From Prorocentrum cordatum (lineage: Eukaryota > Sar > Dinophyceae > Prorocentrales > Prorocentraceae): a stretch of DNA of 56,000 bases. Location: contig CAUYUJ010014338.1 of assembly GCA_963575745.1 (NCBI GenBank), positions 306,501-362,500 on the forward strand. The letters are read 5' to 3'. Positions 43,611 through 53,871 of the stretch are shown here, piece by piece; the stretch's first letter is position 1, and every line of letters starts with the position of its first letter. Position numbers and translations under genes: made by a program. The notes under the pieces were generated by a model, which made no database searches, had not been told where the DNA came from, and was given only the letters and a program-made list of their open reading frames with translations.

Positions 43611-44745
43611 GTGGGAGATGCCGCCAAAAGGCTTGTGCCCGCGGCGCCAACCAATATCCACCAAGGACAACCTCTGCCTGCTCATCCTCCACAGAATCCA
43701 TCATCTCTCTCCTCCAATCATCCTCCTCATCCTCCCCTTCCTCATTGCTCTCCCTCCCGATCCTCACTCCTTCTTCTCCCCGTCCTCTTATTCCTCCTCT
43801 CCTTCCCCTTCCTTATGCAATCCCCTCTCATCTACCTTCTGTTCATACTCCCTCCACGGCTTCCTTCCTTCTCCTCCTCCACCTCCTCCTCCTCCTCCTC
43901 CTCCTCCTCTCCGTCTCCCCTCCTCCCTCCCCTCCCCTCCCCTCCCCATCACCCACCTCATCCCCCTCTTCGTTGACGACGACGGCGGCGGAAAATGTCG
44001 ACGGCGGCGATAGACCTCCGGAGGAATCCAAACCTCCTCCTCCGCCACTGCACTTGCTGTTCGTAACGTCGGCCACCCGGTATCTCGACCCCCTCCCTGG
44101 GGCCAGCTTTTCAATCCGAGCGGTTTCCTGACGGCACTGGAGCCAGGAGACGGACCCCAGAAGTCGACCACATCCACAGACTGGCCGGCGTGATTTTTGC
44201 CCACGTCGCCTGAGCCCGAAGGCCCCAGAAGCTGGGAAAACCCCTAACTGCCAGATCCGCCGTCGTGATGCGTGCACAGCGTGGACCCCCCCAGGTCTGA
44301 ACCCCGCCCCCAAGGCTGGTCGTTCATCCCGAGTCGTTTTCTGACGGTCCTGAGGCTGGAAGAATGCCAGTGCTGTCTGACAGGCCTCTGATCCGGCCCT
44401 GTGGCGTGCATCGCCCCTCCTCCCCAGGGCCCCTGGGCGGCCATGGCGCCTCGCTGGTAGTTGCCACCCAGAGTGCTGCGCTGGCGCGGTGGCGAAATTG
44501 CGGGAGGCCGCTGGGTAATAATCAGCTGGCCCCCTCGTGGGGCCACCAGGCTGTAGGACGAAGTGTGCTGCTCCCTGCACCAGTTGCAGTTTCAAGTCTC
44601 CAAGGTTATAGTCCTGCTTTCTGCTTCTTGCTGTAAATTGTTTGAGTCCGCGCGAGGGGGGGGCCAAAGGACCCTGTTACCACGCCCGGATCGCGTTCTC
44701 TGATTTTCCTGGGGGGGGGCTCGGGACATGTACCAATACATGTGA
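43611..44745. other. CTC-rich tract, then DNA without a supported gene
   Basis: 43690-43960 is a CTC/CTT pyrimidine tract. In 44100-44370 a ~30-bp piece (TTTCCTGACGGCACTGGAGCCAGG) recurs diverged about 215 bp later. The 274-codon minus frame 44667-43843 runs into the pyrimidine tract and has no motif; not called. Confidence 0.4.
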
Positions 44746-44747
44746 TT

Positions 44748-44935
44748 CGCACCCCCGAGGCCATAATCCTTCGTCGAGGAACCCTTCGTAGATTACGCAA
44801 TATTCGCGACCCCGAGGCCACAAACCCTCGTAAATGAGTCAATGCTTGCGTCCCCGAGGGAACAAGTCCTCGTACATTACGCAAAGTTCGCGTCCCCGAA
44901 GCCCTAAACCTTTGCAGATTACACCAGGTTCGCTT
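44748..44935. repeat. 42-bp tandem repeat, ~4 copies
   Basis: GCGACCCCGAGG (44806), GCGTCCCCGAGG (44848) and GCGTCCCCGAAG (44890) mark a 42-bp period; the first diverged unit is near 44749. Each unit also has TACATTACGCAA-like sequence. Confidence 0.8.
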
Positions 44936-46836
44936 TGCCGACGCCAAGAAGGTTCCAAGGCGCCCGAAGATGGTTCCAAAACGGCCCAAGAGGGCCCAAA
45001 GAGGTCCCCAAAGCGCTCCAAGAGGCCTCCCGAAATAGCCCCAAGAGGCCACCGTCGTAGATTTTACGAATATGTTTGAAGGATATGGCCTTCTCGCACA
45101 TTCGGATTTCCGACGCTCCAAGACGGCTCAAAAATCTCCCAAAACCGCCCCAAGACAGCCCAAGACGCCTCCAAGAGAGCCCCAAGACGGCCCAAGAGGG
45201 TTCAAGATGGCCCAAGAAGCGCTCACGACGGCCTAAGTAGGCCCCCGGACGGCCCCAAGAGGGGCCAAAGCAGGGGACCAAGAACCGAACATTCGATATT
45301 TGTGCCCCGGGAAGCCCCCAGGAGGCCCCAAAAGGCCGCCAAGAGACTCCAAAAGGCCCCAAGATGCGCCCAACACGCGCCCAAGAGGCCTCCAAGAGAT
45401 CCAAAAGATACCCCACGAGACACCAAGAGGCCCCCAAGAGGCGCCCAAACTGCCTCCAAGAGGCCCCCGAGCAGCTCCCCACAGTACCCCAACACATGAC
45501 AAGAGGCCTCAGACCCACAACCCTGGCGCTCAATCCGGAAACAAATCCTCCAAGATGGCTCGTGCCAAGATGGCCACGTTGGCCCAAGATGGCCTCCGAG
45601 ATGGTCCAAGATGACCCTCAAGATGCCTCCAAGATGGCCAAGATGGCCTCCAATATGGCCCAAGAGAGTCCAAGACGGCCCAAGACGGCCCAAGAGGCCC
45701 CCCAGAGGCCTCCAAGACGGCCCAAGAGGCCTCCGAGAGGTCCTCCACGAGGGCCCGAAGATGCCAAAATCATTGATGTTCCTTAGGTTTTTGAAGGATT
45801 TGGGGATTCGCTTCTTCTCGGCATTCCGACGGCTCAAGACGGCCCAAGAGGCCCCCAAGATCGCCCAAGAGGCCCCGAAGAGGGCCCCATGCGGCCCAAG
45901 TGGCCTCCAAGACGGCCCCAAGAGGGCCCCAAGACGGCCCAAGAAGCCTCCAACACGCCCAAGATGGCCTCCAAGGCGCCCAAGATGGCCTCCAAGACGG
46001 CCCCGAAGCGCCCCAAGAGGGCCCCAAGTCGGCCCAGAAAGGCCCCCAAGACGGCTCCCGACGGCGTCAGACGTGCCAGGAACCCACCAGGATTGCCGAA
46101 GTTGGCTCAAAGCTGACCCAAGACGGCCCAAGTGGCCCCCAAGAAGGCCTCCAGGAAGGCCAGAAGAGGCCAAAAACATTAATTGTCCGAAGGTATTTGA
46201 GAAATTTTGACATTTGCTTCTTTTCGGCATTCCGACGGCCCGAGACGGCCCAAGAGCCACCAAAGATCAGCGAAAGATCGCCCAAGAGGCCTCCAAGATG
46301 GCCCCAGAGCGGCCCAAGAGGGCCCCAAGACGGCCCCCAAGACGGCACAGGAGGCCTTTAAGACGCCCAAGATGGCCTCCAAGACGGCCCTGGAGCATTC
46401 CAAGAGGGCCCCAAGTCGGCCCATAGAGGCCCCCCAAACGGCTTCCGACGGCGTCGGACGGACCAGGAGCCCACCAAGACGGCCGAACATGGCCATAAGA
46501 TGGCCCAAGACGACCCAAGAGGCCTCCAAGAGGGCCTCCAGGAAAGCCCGAAAAGGCCATAATCATTGATTTGCCATGGGTTCTTGAAGGATTGTGGCAT
46601 TTGCTTTTTTTCTGCCTTCCGACGGCCCGAGACGGCCCAAGTGCCAACAAAAATCGCCCAAGAGGCCCAAGACACGGCCCCAAGAGGCCCCCAAGACGGC
46701 CCAAGAGGTCTCCAAGACGCTCAAGATAGCCTCCACGACGGCCCAAGAGCCCTCCAAGACGTCCTCCAAGAAGGCCCGAAAGGGTTAGAACGGCCTCTAG
46801 ACGGCCAAGATGACCTTCAAGATGCCCATGTGTTCC

Positions 46837-47100
46837 CCGAAGGCTTTCCAAACCGATTCGGGGAACACGTGGTCCGATAGCTTGGCAGGCCTCTGGCCAC
46901 AACCTTCGGCCACATAGGCGCTTCCCAAAAGGCAGGGGGCGGCGGTGATTCGCCGTAGGCGTCTTCGATCCGCCGCCCCCTGTCGATTCATCACAAGGGT
47001 GCCTGGCGTGCTGGACCCTCTCTGGTTTTGGTTTTGGTTCTTTTTCCAAAAGAACTCCCCCTGGGGCTCTGGCACGTCCCGCCGGCCACCCGGAAAGGCG
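46837..47100 (+). repeat. ~260-bp module with 12-bp hairpin, copy 1
   Basis: Non-CCAAGA module within the array. Includes perfect 12-bp arms AGGGGGCGGCGG (46934-46945) and CCGCCGCCCCCT (46970-46981) with a 24-nt loop, then AAAAGAACTCCCCCTGGGGC. Repeated at 47883-48140, 49115-49345 and in part at 49796-49922. Confidence 0.9.
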
Positions 47101-47882
47101 CTCAATCCGGAAAAAAATCCTCCAAGACGGCTCAAGATGGCGTCCAAGATGGCCCAAGATGGCCTCCGAGATGGTCCAAGATGGCCTCCAAGTCCGCCCA
47201 AGATGGTCCAAGACAGCCTCCAAGACGGCCCAAGAGAGTCCAAGACGGCCCAAGACGGCCCAAGAGGCCCCCCAGAGGCCTCCAAAACGGCCCAAGAGGC
47301 CTCCAAGAGGTCCTCCACGAGGGCCCGAAGATGCCAAAATCATTGATTTTCCTAGGTTTTTGAAGGATTTGGGGATTTGCTTCTTCTCGGCATTCCGACG
47401 GCTCAAGACGGCCCAAGATGCCCCCAAGATCGCCCAAGAGGCCCCCAAGAGGAGCATTCCAAGAGGGCCCCAAGTTGGCCCAGAGAGACCCCCCTAACGG
47501 CTTCCGGCGGCGTCAGACGGGCCAGGAGCCCACCAAGACGGCCGAAGATGGCCTTAAGATGGCCCAAGACGGCCCAAGAGGCCTCCAAGGGGCCTCCAGG
47601 AAGGCCAGAAAAGGTCAAAATCATTGATTTGCCATGGGTTTTTGAAGGATTGTGGCATTTGCTTGCTGTCGGCCACCCGGCGGCCCGAGACGAACCAAGT
47701 GCCCCCAAAGATCGCCCAAGACTGCCCCAAGATGCCCCCAAGACGGCCCAAGAGGCCTCCAAAACGCTCAAGATGGCCTTCCAGACGGCCCAAGAGCCCT
47801 CCAAGACGTCCTCCAAGAAGGCCCGAAAGGGTCAAAAGGGCCTCCAGACGGCCCAGATGACCATCAAGATGCCCACGTGTTC

Positions 47883-48140
47883 CCCGAAGGCTTTCCAAAC
47901 CGATTCGGGGAACACATGGTCCGATAGCTTGGCAGGCCTGGCCTCAACGTTCGGCCACATAGGCGCTTCCAAAAAGGCAGGGGGCGGCGGTGATTCGCCG
48001 TAGGCGTCTTCGATCCGCCGCCCCCTTTTGATGTATCAAAGGGGTGCCTGGCGTGCCGAACGATATCGCTTTTGGTTTTGGTTCTTTTCCCAAAAAACTC
48101 CCCCTGGGGCTTCGTCATCTCCCGCCGGCCACCCGGAAAG
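47883..48140 (+). repeat. ~260-bp module, copy 2
   Basis: Copy of 46837-47100. The 12-bp arms are conserved exactly at 47979-47990 and 48015-48026. Confidence 0.9.
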
Positions 48141-49114
48141 AACCTCAAAACGCATCCGTCGTGCCTCTGTTTCCTCCATTTGGCCCAAGATGGCGTCCAA
48201 GACGGCCAAGATGGCCCAGGATGGTCTCCAAGACGCCTCCAAGACGGCCCAAGATGGCCTCCAAGACGGCTAAGATGGCCCCAAGATGCCTCAAAGACGG
48301 CCCAAGATGGCCTCAATATGGTAAAAGACGGCCCCAAAGGCCAGCAAGAGGCCTCCAAGACGGCCCAAGAGGCCTCCAAGAGGTCCTCCAGGAAGGCCCG
48401 ACGAGGCCAAAATCATTGATGTTCCATAGGTTTTTGAAGGATTTTGGCATTTGCGTCTTTTCGGCTTTCCGACGGCCCAAGACGGCCCAAGAGGCTCCCA
48501 AGATCGCCCAAAGATCACCCAAGAGGCCTCCAAGATGGCCCCATGACGACCCCAGACGCCCCCAAAACCGCCCCAGGAGGGCCCGAAGACGGCCCAAGAG
48601 GCTTCGAAGACGCCCAAGATGGCCTCTAAGACGGCCCTGGAGCACCCCAAAACTGCCCCAAGTCGGCCCAGAAAGGCACCCGAAACGGCTTCCGACGGCG
48701 TCAGACGGGCCAGGAGCATGGCCGAAGTTGGCTCGAAGCTGGCCCAAGACGGCCCAAGAGGCCTCCAAGAGGGCCTCCAGGAAGGCCAGAAAAAGGACAA
48801 ACAGAGTGATGGTCCGTAGGTTTTTGAAGGATTTTGGCGCTTGCTTCGCTTCGGCCTTCCGACGGCCCGATACAGCCCACGAGCTCCCAAACATCGCCCA
48901 AGGATCGCCCAAGAGGCCTCCAAGATGGCCCCAGAACGGCCCAAGAGGCGCCCAAGACGGCCCCAAGAGGCCCCCAAGACAGCCCCAGAGGCCTCCAAGA
49001 CGCTCAAGATGGCCTCCAATACGGCCCACGAGCCCTCCAAGACGTCCTCCAAGAAGGCCCGAAAGTGTCAAAATGGCCTCCAGGCGGCCAAGATGACCTT
49101 CAAGATGCCCACGT

Positions 49115-49345
49115 GTTCCCCGAAGGCTTTCCAAACTGATTCGGGGAACACATGGTCCGATAGCTTGGCAGGCCTGGCCTCAACGTTCGGCCACATAGGC
49201 GCTTCCACAAAGGCAGGGGGCGGCGGTGATTCGCCGTAGGCATCTTCGATCCGCCGCCCCCTGTCGATTCATCCCTCTCGGTTTTGGTTTTGGTTCTTTT
49301 CCAAAAGAACTCCCCCTGGGGCTTCGGCCCGTCCCGCCGGGGCCC
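49115..49345 (+). repeat. ~260-bp module, copy 3
   Basis: Copy of 46837-47100 with a short deletion after GTCGATTCATC. The 12-bp arms are conserved exactly at 49215-49226 and 49251-49262. Confidence 0.9.
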
Positions 49346-49795
49346 CCGCAAGACCCATAGGACGCCCAAGCCATCGCGCAATTCCCAAATGTTCCTCCAA
49401 GACGGCTCAAGATGGCCTCCAAGATGGCCACGTTAGCCCAAGATGGCCTCCAAAATGGTCCAAGATGGCCTCCAATTCCGCCCAAGGTGGTCCAAGACGG
49501 TCTTCAAGACGGCCCAGGAGGGTCCAAGATACCTCCAAGTTCGCCCAAGACGCCTCCAAGACGGCCCAAGACGGCCCAAGAGGCATCCAAGAGGTCCTCC
49601 AAGAGGGCCTCGAGAGGCCCCAAATCGTTTATTGCACGATGGTTTTGGAAGGATTTTGGTTAGTTATCTCGTCTTTTCGGCTTTCCGACGCTCGAAGGCA
49701 GCTCAAGAGGCCTCCAGGAGCGCCCCAAGACGGCACAAGAGGTCTCCAAGATCACCTCAAGACGGCCCAAGAGGCCTCCAAGACGCCTCCAAGAT

Positions 49796-49922
49796 CCGCC
49801 GCCCCCTGTCGATTCATCGCAGGGGTGCCTGGCGCGCTGAATGCTCTCGGTTTTGGTTTTTGTTCACTTTCCAAAAGAACTCCCCCTGGAGCTTCGGCCC
49901 GTCCCGCCAGCCACCCGGAAGG
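49796..49922 (+). repeat. ~260-bp module, partial copy 4
   Basis: Begins just before the right hairpin arm, so the left arm and loop are absent. The rest follows the other copies to the CCACCCGGAA end. Confidence 0.85.
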
Positions 49923-51400
49923 CCCGCAATTCTCGATTTTTGTTTCGCTCCAGATGGCCCAAGATGGTCTCCAAGATGGCCACGTTGGCCCGAGATGGCC
50001 TCCAAGATGGTCCAAGATGGCCTCCGAGTCCGCCCAGGATGGTCCAAGACGGCCTCCCACGCGGCCCAAGAGAGTCCAAGACGGCCCAAGAGGCCCCCCA
50101 GAGGCCTCCAAGGCGGCCCAGGAGGCCTCCAAGAAGTCCTCCAATGTTTGACAGATGTTCGCATTCGCTTCTTCTCGGATTTCCGACGACCCAAGACGGC
50201 CCAAGAGGCCCCCGAGATCGCCCCCACAACGCCCAAGAGGCCTCCAAGATGGCCTCAGGAGGCCTCCAAGACGCCGACGATGGCCTCTGAGACGGCCCTG
50301 GAGCACCCCAAGACGGCCCCAAGTCGGCCCAGAAAGGCCCCCCTAACGGCTTCCGACGGCGTCAGACGGGCCAGGAGCCCACCAAGATGGCCGAAGTTGT
50401 CTCGAAGCTGGCCCAAGGCGGCCCAAGAGGCCTCCAAGAGGGCCTCCAGGAAGGCCAGCAAAGCCAAAAACACTGATGTCCCATAGGTTTTCGAACGATG
50501 TTGACGTTTGCTTCGCTTCGGCCTTCCGACGGCCTGAGACGACCCAAGAGCCCCCAAAGATCGCCCACGGATCGCCCAAGAGGCCTTCAAGATGGCCCCA
50601 AAACGGCCCACGAGGCCCCCACGACGGGCCCAAGAGGCCCCCAAGACGGCCCAGGAGGATTTTAAGACGCCCAAGATGGCCTCCAAGACGGCCCTCGAGC
50701 ATTCCAAGATGGCCCCAAGTCGGCCCAGAGAGGCCCCCGAAACGGCTTCTGACGGCGTCGGACGGACCAGGAACCCACCAAGACGGCCGAAGATGGCACT
50801 AAGATGGCCCTAGACGGCCCAGGAGGCTTCCAAGAGGGCCTCCAGGAAGGCCCGAAAAGGCCCAAATCATTGATCCCCGATGAATGTTTGAAGGATTGTG
50901 GCATTTGCTTGCTGTCGGCCACCCGGTTCCGCCTCACCAGTGGCCCGGTTGCACGAGATTTGAGCTGAGGCGACCGCGATCGCAGCAGTAGCTGCGACGA
51001 CGGCCCCTCGCGCCCCTCCCACGTGGTAGGCCACTCCCCTGACTGGCTGTTCCCCGACGGTCCTCGCCAAGCGCTCCCCCTCACCGAAGGAGGAGTCCGC
51101 CAATTGACTTGTGATGAATTGCTCTCTCGTTTTATGCACCTGCTGCTTGGGACTGATCTGCGCCCAGCGCGTCACATTGATTTCCCATGAGTTTTCGAAG
51201 GATTGTGGCATTTGCTTGCTGTCGGCCACCCGGCGGCCCGAGACGAACCAAGTTCCCCCAAAGATCGCCCAAAAGGCCCAAGACGGCCGAAGAGGCCTCC
51301 AAGACGCTCAAGATGGCCTCCAAGACGGCCCAAGAGTCTTCCAAAACGTCCTCCAAGAAGGCCCGCAAGGGTCAAAATGGCCTCCAGGCGGTCAAGATGA

Positions 51401-51489
51401 TGATAGAACTTCTTTTCCAATCATTTGCTGCATGACAAGAGCTCAGCTGAGTCGATGGAGAGCGTGACGAGCCACGCTCAAATCAACCC
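51401..51489 (-). repeat. 89-bp direct repeat (B2 of element C)
   Basis: Matches 51643-51731 with one mismatch seen (51406 versus 51648). Probable 3' terminus of the element; the CCAAGA array ends directly to its left. Confidence 0.92.
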
Positions 51490-51642
51490 TGCAAGGATCA
51501 CAGGTCTGCACGTGCACACGACAGTTCTTAAATCGATGCCCTTGTAGAGTGAGGCAGGAAGGGCAGGGACGGGCGGTCGCCGAAAAGCTACAAGAGAGGG
51601 CACGGAGACAGGCGTGATATCAATGTCGCACAGAGCTCACCA

Positions 51643-51731
51643 TGATATAACTTCTTTTCCAATCATTTGCTGCATGACAAGAGCTCAGCTGAGTCGATGG
51701 AGAGCGTGACGAGCCACGCTCAAATCAACCC
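51643..51731 (-). repeat. 89-bp direct repeat (B1 of element C)
   Basis: Copy of 51401-51489, 41 bp beyond the methyltransferase stop codon. The 153-bp spacer 51490-51642 is the candidate A2. Confidence 0.92.
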
Positions 51732-51772
51732 ATATTCAGAACAACATACCCACATCCAGCACTGTAACTGGG

Positions 51773-52531
51773 TCACCGTAGAAGATTCCATTTTCTTGAA
51801 GTACGACGAAGAGCATAGGCCATGAAAAGATCATTGGCCAGGGTGTCTGCCAATTGGCGCGGGTATGCCGCCTTGGCGGCTGTGAAGAACCTGCCTCCTA
51901 CTTTGGTCCCAGACAGGTTGAGATGTGGCTTGCCTGAAAAGTCACACGCGCCACGGCCGCGACAGCGCAGACGAGGCAACTTACGTGAGGCGCGCATGTT
52001 AAAAATTCTGAGTCGCGTTCTTGCTCTGAAAGGGCGCCCACAGGCGCAATAACCTACTATGTAGTCAGTGGTGCAGAATGTTTCCGAGAATCTCTGGCGG
52101 GACGGCAAGTCCCACAGATAGCTGGTGCTTGGATTCTCCTCGCCTCCTGGAATATTACGCGCGGCAGCAAGTTGGAGCAGACCGAGAGCTCTTGCAGCGA
52201 GCACATTGGATTGCTGCAGGATCTCCAAGTCGCGGCCTTCCAGGTTCGGAAGCCCTTGAGGGAACTCTGGGCTCCTCAGTGCATGAGGGAGCCGAGAGCC
52301 CGGGGGCCCACGCCGAGCGCGTGAGAAGCCTCCGCAAGGGGTCCCAGACCAAATTGCAAGCGCTACACCAGACAATATCCAACCCCTCAGGCGGGAGTAG
52401 ACGTCGTCGTTCAGCAGATCCATATGCGGACCTTTGTTCACGACGAATGCTAACACCGCCACGCCCTTGCGCCTCATGGACGCCGTGAGCTCGCCAGAGC
52501 CTGCGAAGAGCTCGAGGAATAGCCTGAGCCG
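51773..52531 (-). CDS. SAM-methyltransferase-like domain of element C (DCM-like)
   Basis: About 250 residues at the end of a 700-codon frame (53875-51773). LFLELFAGSGELTASMRRKG is a Rossmann motif I (E-x-F-A-G-S-G). AIWSGTPCGGFSRARRGPP carries a Pro-Cys pair at the place of C5-methyltransferase motif IV. GGEENPSTSYLWDLP has E-N-P in the place of E-N-V. YCACGRPFRARTRLRIF is a C-terminal Cys/Arg motif. The layout is DCM-like but divergent from the element B domain; whether it methylates cytosine is unproven. The key residues visible are intact. The domain shares a frame with the RNase H tail, not with the recombinase before it, so expression needs a frame change. Confidence 0.7.
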   Translation of the reverse strand, partial: RLRLFLELFAGSGELTASMRRKGVAVLAFVVNKGPHMDLLNDDVYSRLRGWILSGVALAIWSGTPCGGFSRARRGPPGSRLPHALRSPEFPQGLPNLEGRDLEILQQSNVLAARALGLLQLAAARNIPGGEENPSTSYLWDLPSRQRFSETFCTTDYIVGYCACGRPFRARTRLRIFNMRASRKLPRLRCRGRGACDFSGKPHLNLSGTKVGGRFFTAAKAAYPRQLADTLANDLFMAYALRRTSRKWNLLR

Positions 52532-53856
52532 GTTGCCTGGCCGAAGAGCCTGGTGAAGCGCAGCCTGAAGTCGTGCTCCACGCGATGCATGAGATGCTCG
52601 AGTCGGTCCCGTACATGTTGAGGCAGCAGTTGCAGCTGTAGTCCAACTCTGCCGTGCTTGTCGTACCTGGCCACACTGCTGCGCGCCTTCCACATACCTC
52701 GGCGCTGGACCTCCTGCAATGGGCGTCGCCCAGCTGCTCGATCGTGGCTGGCCCCACCGTGCCCGAAGCAGTGCGGCGTGGGCTGCAGGGCCTGAATGCC
52801 CAGATCCTGAGCCGAACGATCGAGCAGCGACAGGAAGACAGTGTACGAGACATTGACCACGTGCTCCATGGGCTGCGAAGCGAAGGCCTCCTTGAGCAGC
52901 ACCAACAACATCCCCACCCAGCGGTGTTCTGGAAGATCGAAGGCGATGCTGCTGTCCATCTCCCCTGTCTTGGAGGGGACTTGGAGCTCCGCGGCATTGA
53001 GAACAATGGTGGGGCAGCCTGCCGCCCCAGCCGAGTGGCGGTCGGGCGGCGCGATCTGGAACATTCGCAACGCGAGAAACTCCCCGACGCGGCAGTAGGT
53101 CTCGAACATGACCAAGCACCCCAGTGCCGCCCTCTCTTGCCCATAGTCCAGCAGCTTCGCGGCGATGGCGTAGGCGGCTTGCTTGGGCGGCGGCGGCCGC
53201 GATGCAGGAGGGCTGAGCCGCGTCCACCCCCGCATTGATGCGAAGGCTCGAGGGGGGGGCGTCCGAGCCGGCCCTCCCAGATGCGGCAATGCCCACAGCA
53301 GCGCGTAGATGACCTTGACGGTCGCCTCCCTCGAGTGCCCATCGTCGCGTCGGCCCTCGATGAAGTCGACCAGGGTGACGTCCCACACCTTGGCCGAGAA
53401 GCGCGGGAGCTCTCGGCACTGGATGAAGAAGGCCAGCTGCTCGAGGATGCCCAGGTAGGCCAGCTGCGTGGCCTCGCGAATGCGGTCGGCCTGCAAGCCA
53501 GTAAGACGAGGCACCAAACGATGTAGGAGTCGCTGCAATTCCACGCGATGCCGTTGCTCTCGGAGGCCCGAGCCCCGGCGGCGCGCCGATGCGGATGCGC
53601 GCGCCCAGGCGAGCGGCGCATTGCTCTGCGGCTGGGTGGCAGCGCTTGACCCCGTAGGATCTCCAGCGGCCACCAGCGCCCCGAACGGAGGCCTCGGGCG
53701 AGAGGGCGGCGTTATCTGAGGCGAAGCTGGAAGCCCCGCCTGCGTGGCTGAACGACGGCGAGGAGGCGTTACCTTCAGCATCCTTGAGCCCAGAAGCTGG
53801 CGACAGGCCCTTGTTCCACTTCGGCATGTACCCACGAGACGGCTTATCAGCTGCAT
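52474..53856 (-). pseudogene. Tyrosine recombinase of element C, catalytic Arg lost
   Basis: 460-codon frame. The N-terminal ~90 residues are low complexity. RVELQRLLHRLVPRL to YLGILEQLAFF is the helical domain; MFETYCRVGEFLALRMFQI (250-268) holds Arg256 of the first catalytic box; ELQVPSKTGEMDSS holds Lys296; TPHCFGHGGASHD (360-372) is the H-x-x-R box, but the Arg position (365) is Gly; MWKARSSVARYDKHGR (388-403) gives Trp389 and the nucleophile Tyr398. The Arg-to-Gly change should abolish cleavage. All three minus-strand frames are open over about 1.1 kb here, a by-product of GC-rich codons. The start is uncertain. Confidence 0.72.
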
Positions 53857-53871
53857 TTCTTTCCGAGGGGA

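Larger units (their letters stand above)
44940..51400 (+). repeat. 6.4-kb CCAAGATGGC/CCAAGAGGCC array with higher-order units
   Basis: Almost every 10-20 bp has CAAGATGGCC, CAAGACGGCC or CAAGAGGCC. A less repetitive anchor (TTTTTGAAGGATT...GCATTTGCTT...TTCCGACGGCC) recurs near 45790, 46190, 46580, 47350, 47640, 48430, 48825, 49645, 50150, 50490, 50890 and 51190, implying units of ~390 bp or multiples. A second module (~260 bp) adds a 1.05-1.25 kb period. Many frames stay open on both strands because the repeat lacks stops; their products (PRRPKTAQEAPKR; GPSWGPLGPSW) are repetitive and not considered proteins. Confidence 0.92.

Noticed and set aside
43843-44667. 274-codon minus-strand frame
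   Set aside because: Runs from unique DNA into the CTC tract; no motif and no similarity to anything else in the window.
44748-44935. CRISPR-like array
   Set aside because: The units are contiguous 42-bp tandem repeats without unique spacers, in a eukaryotic context.
45223-49134. Long open frames (up to ~400 codons) on both strands of the 45-51 kb array
   Set aside because: They translate the CCAAGA repeat itself and give monotonous peptides in several frames at once; no domain, start context or codon signal.
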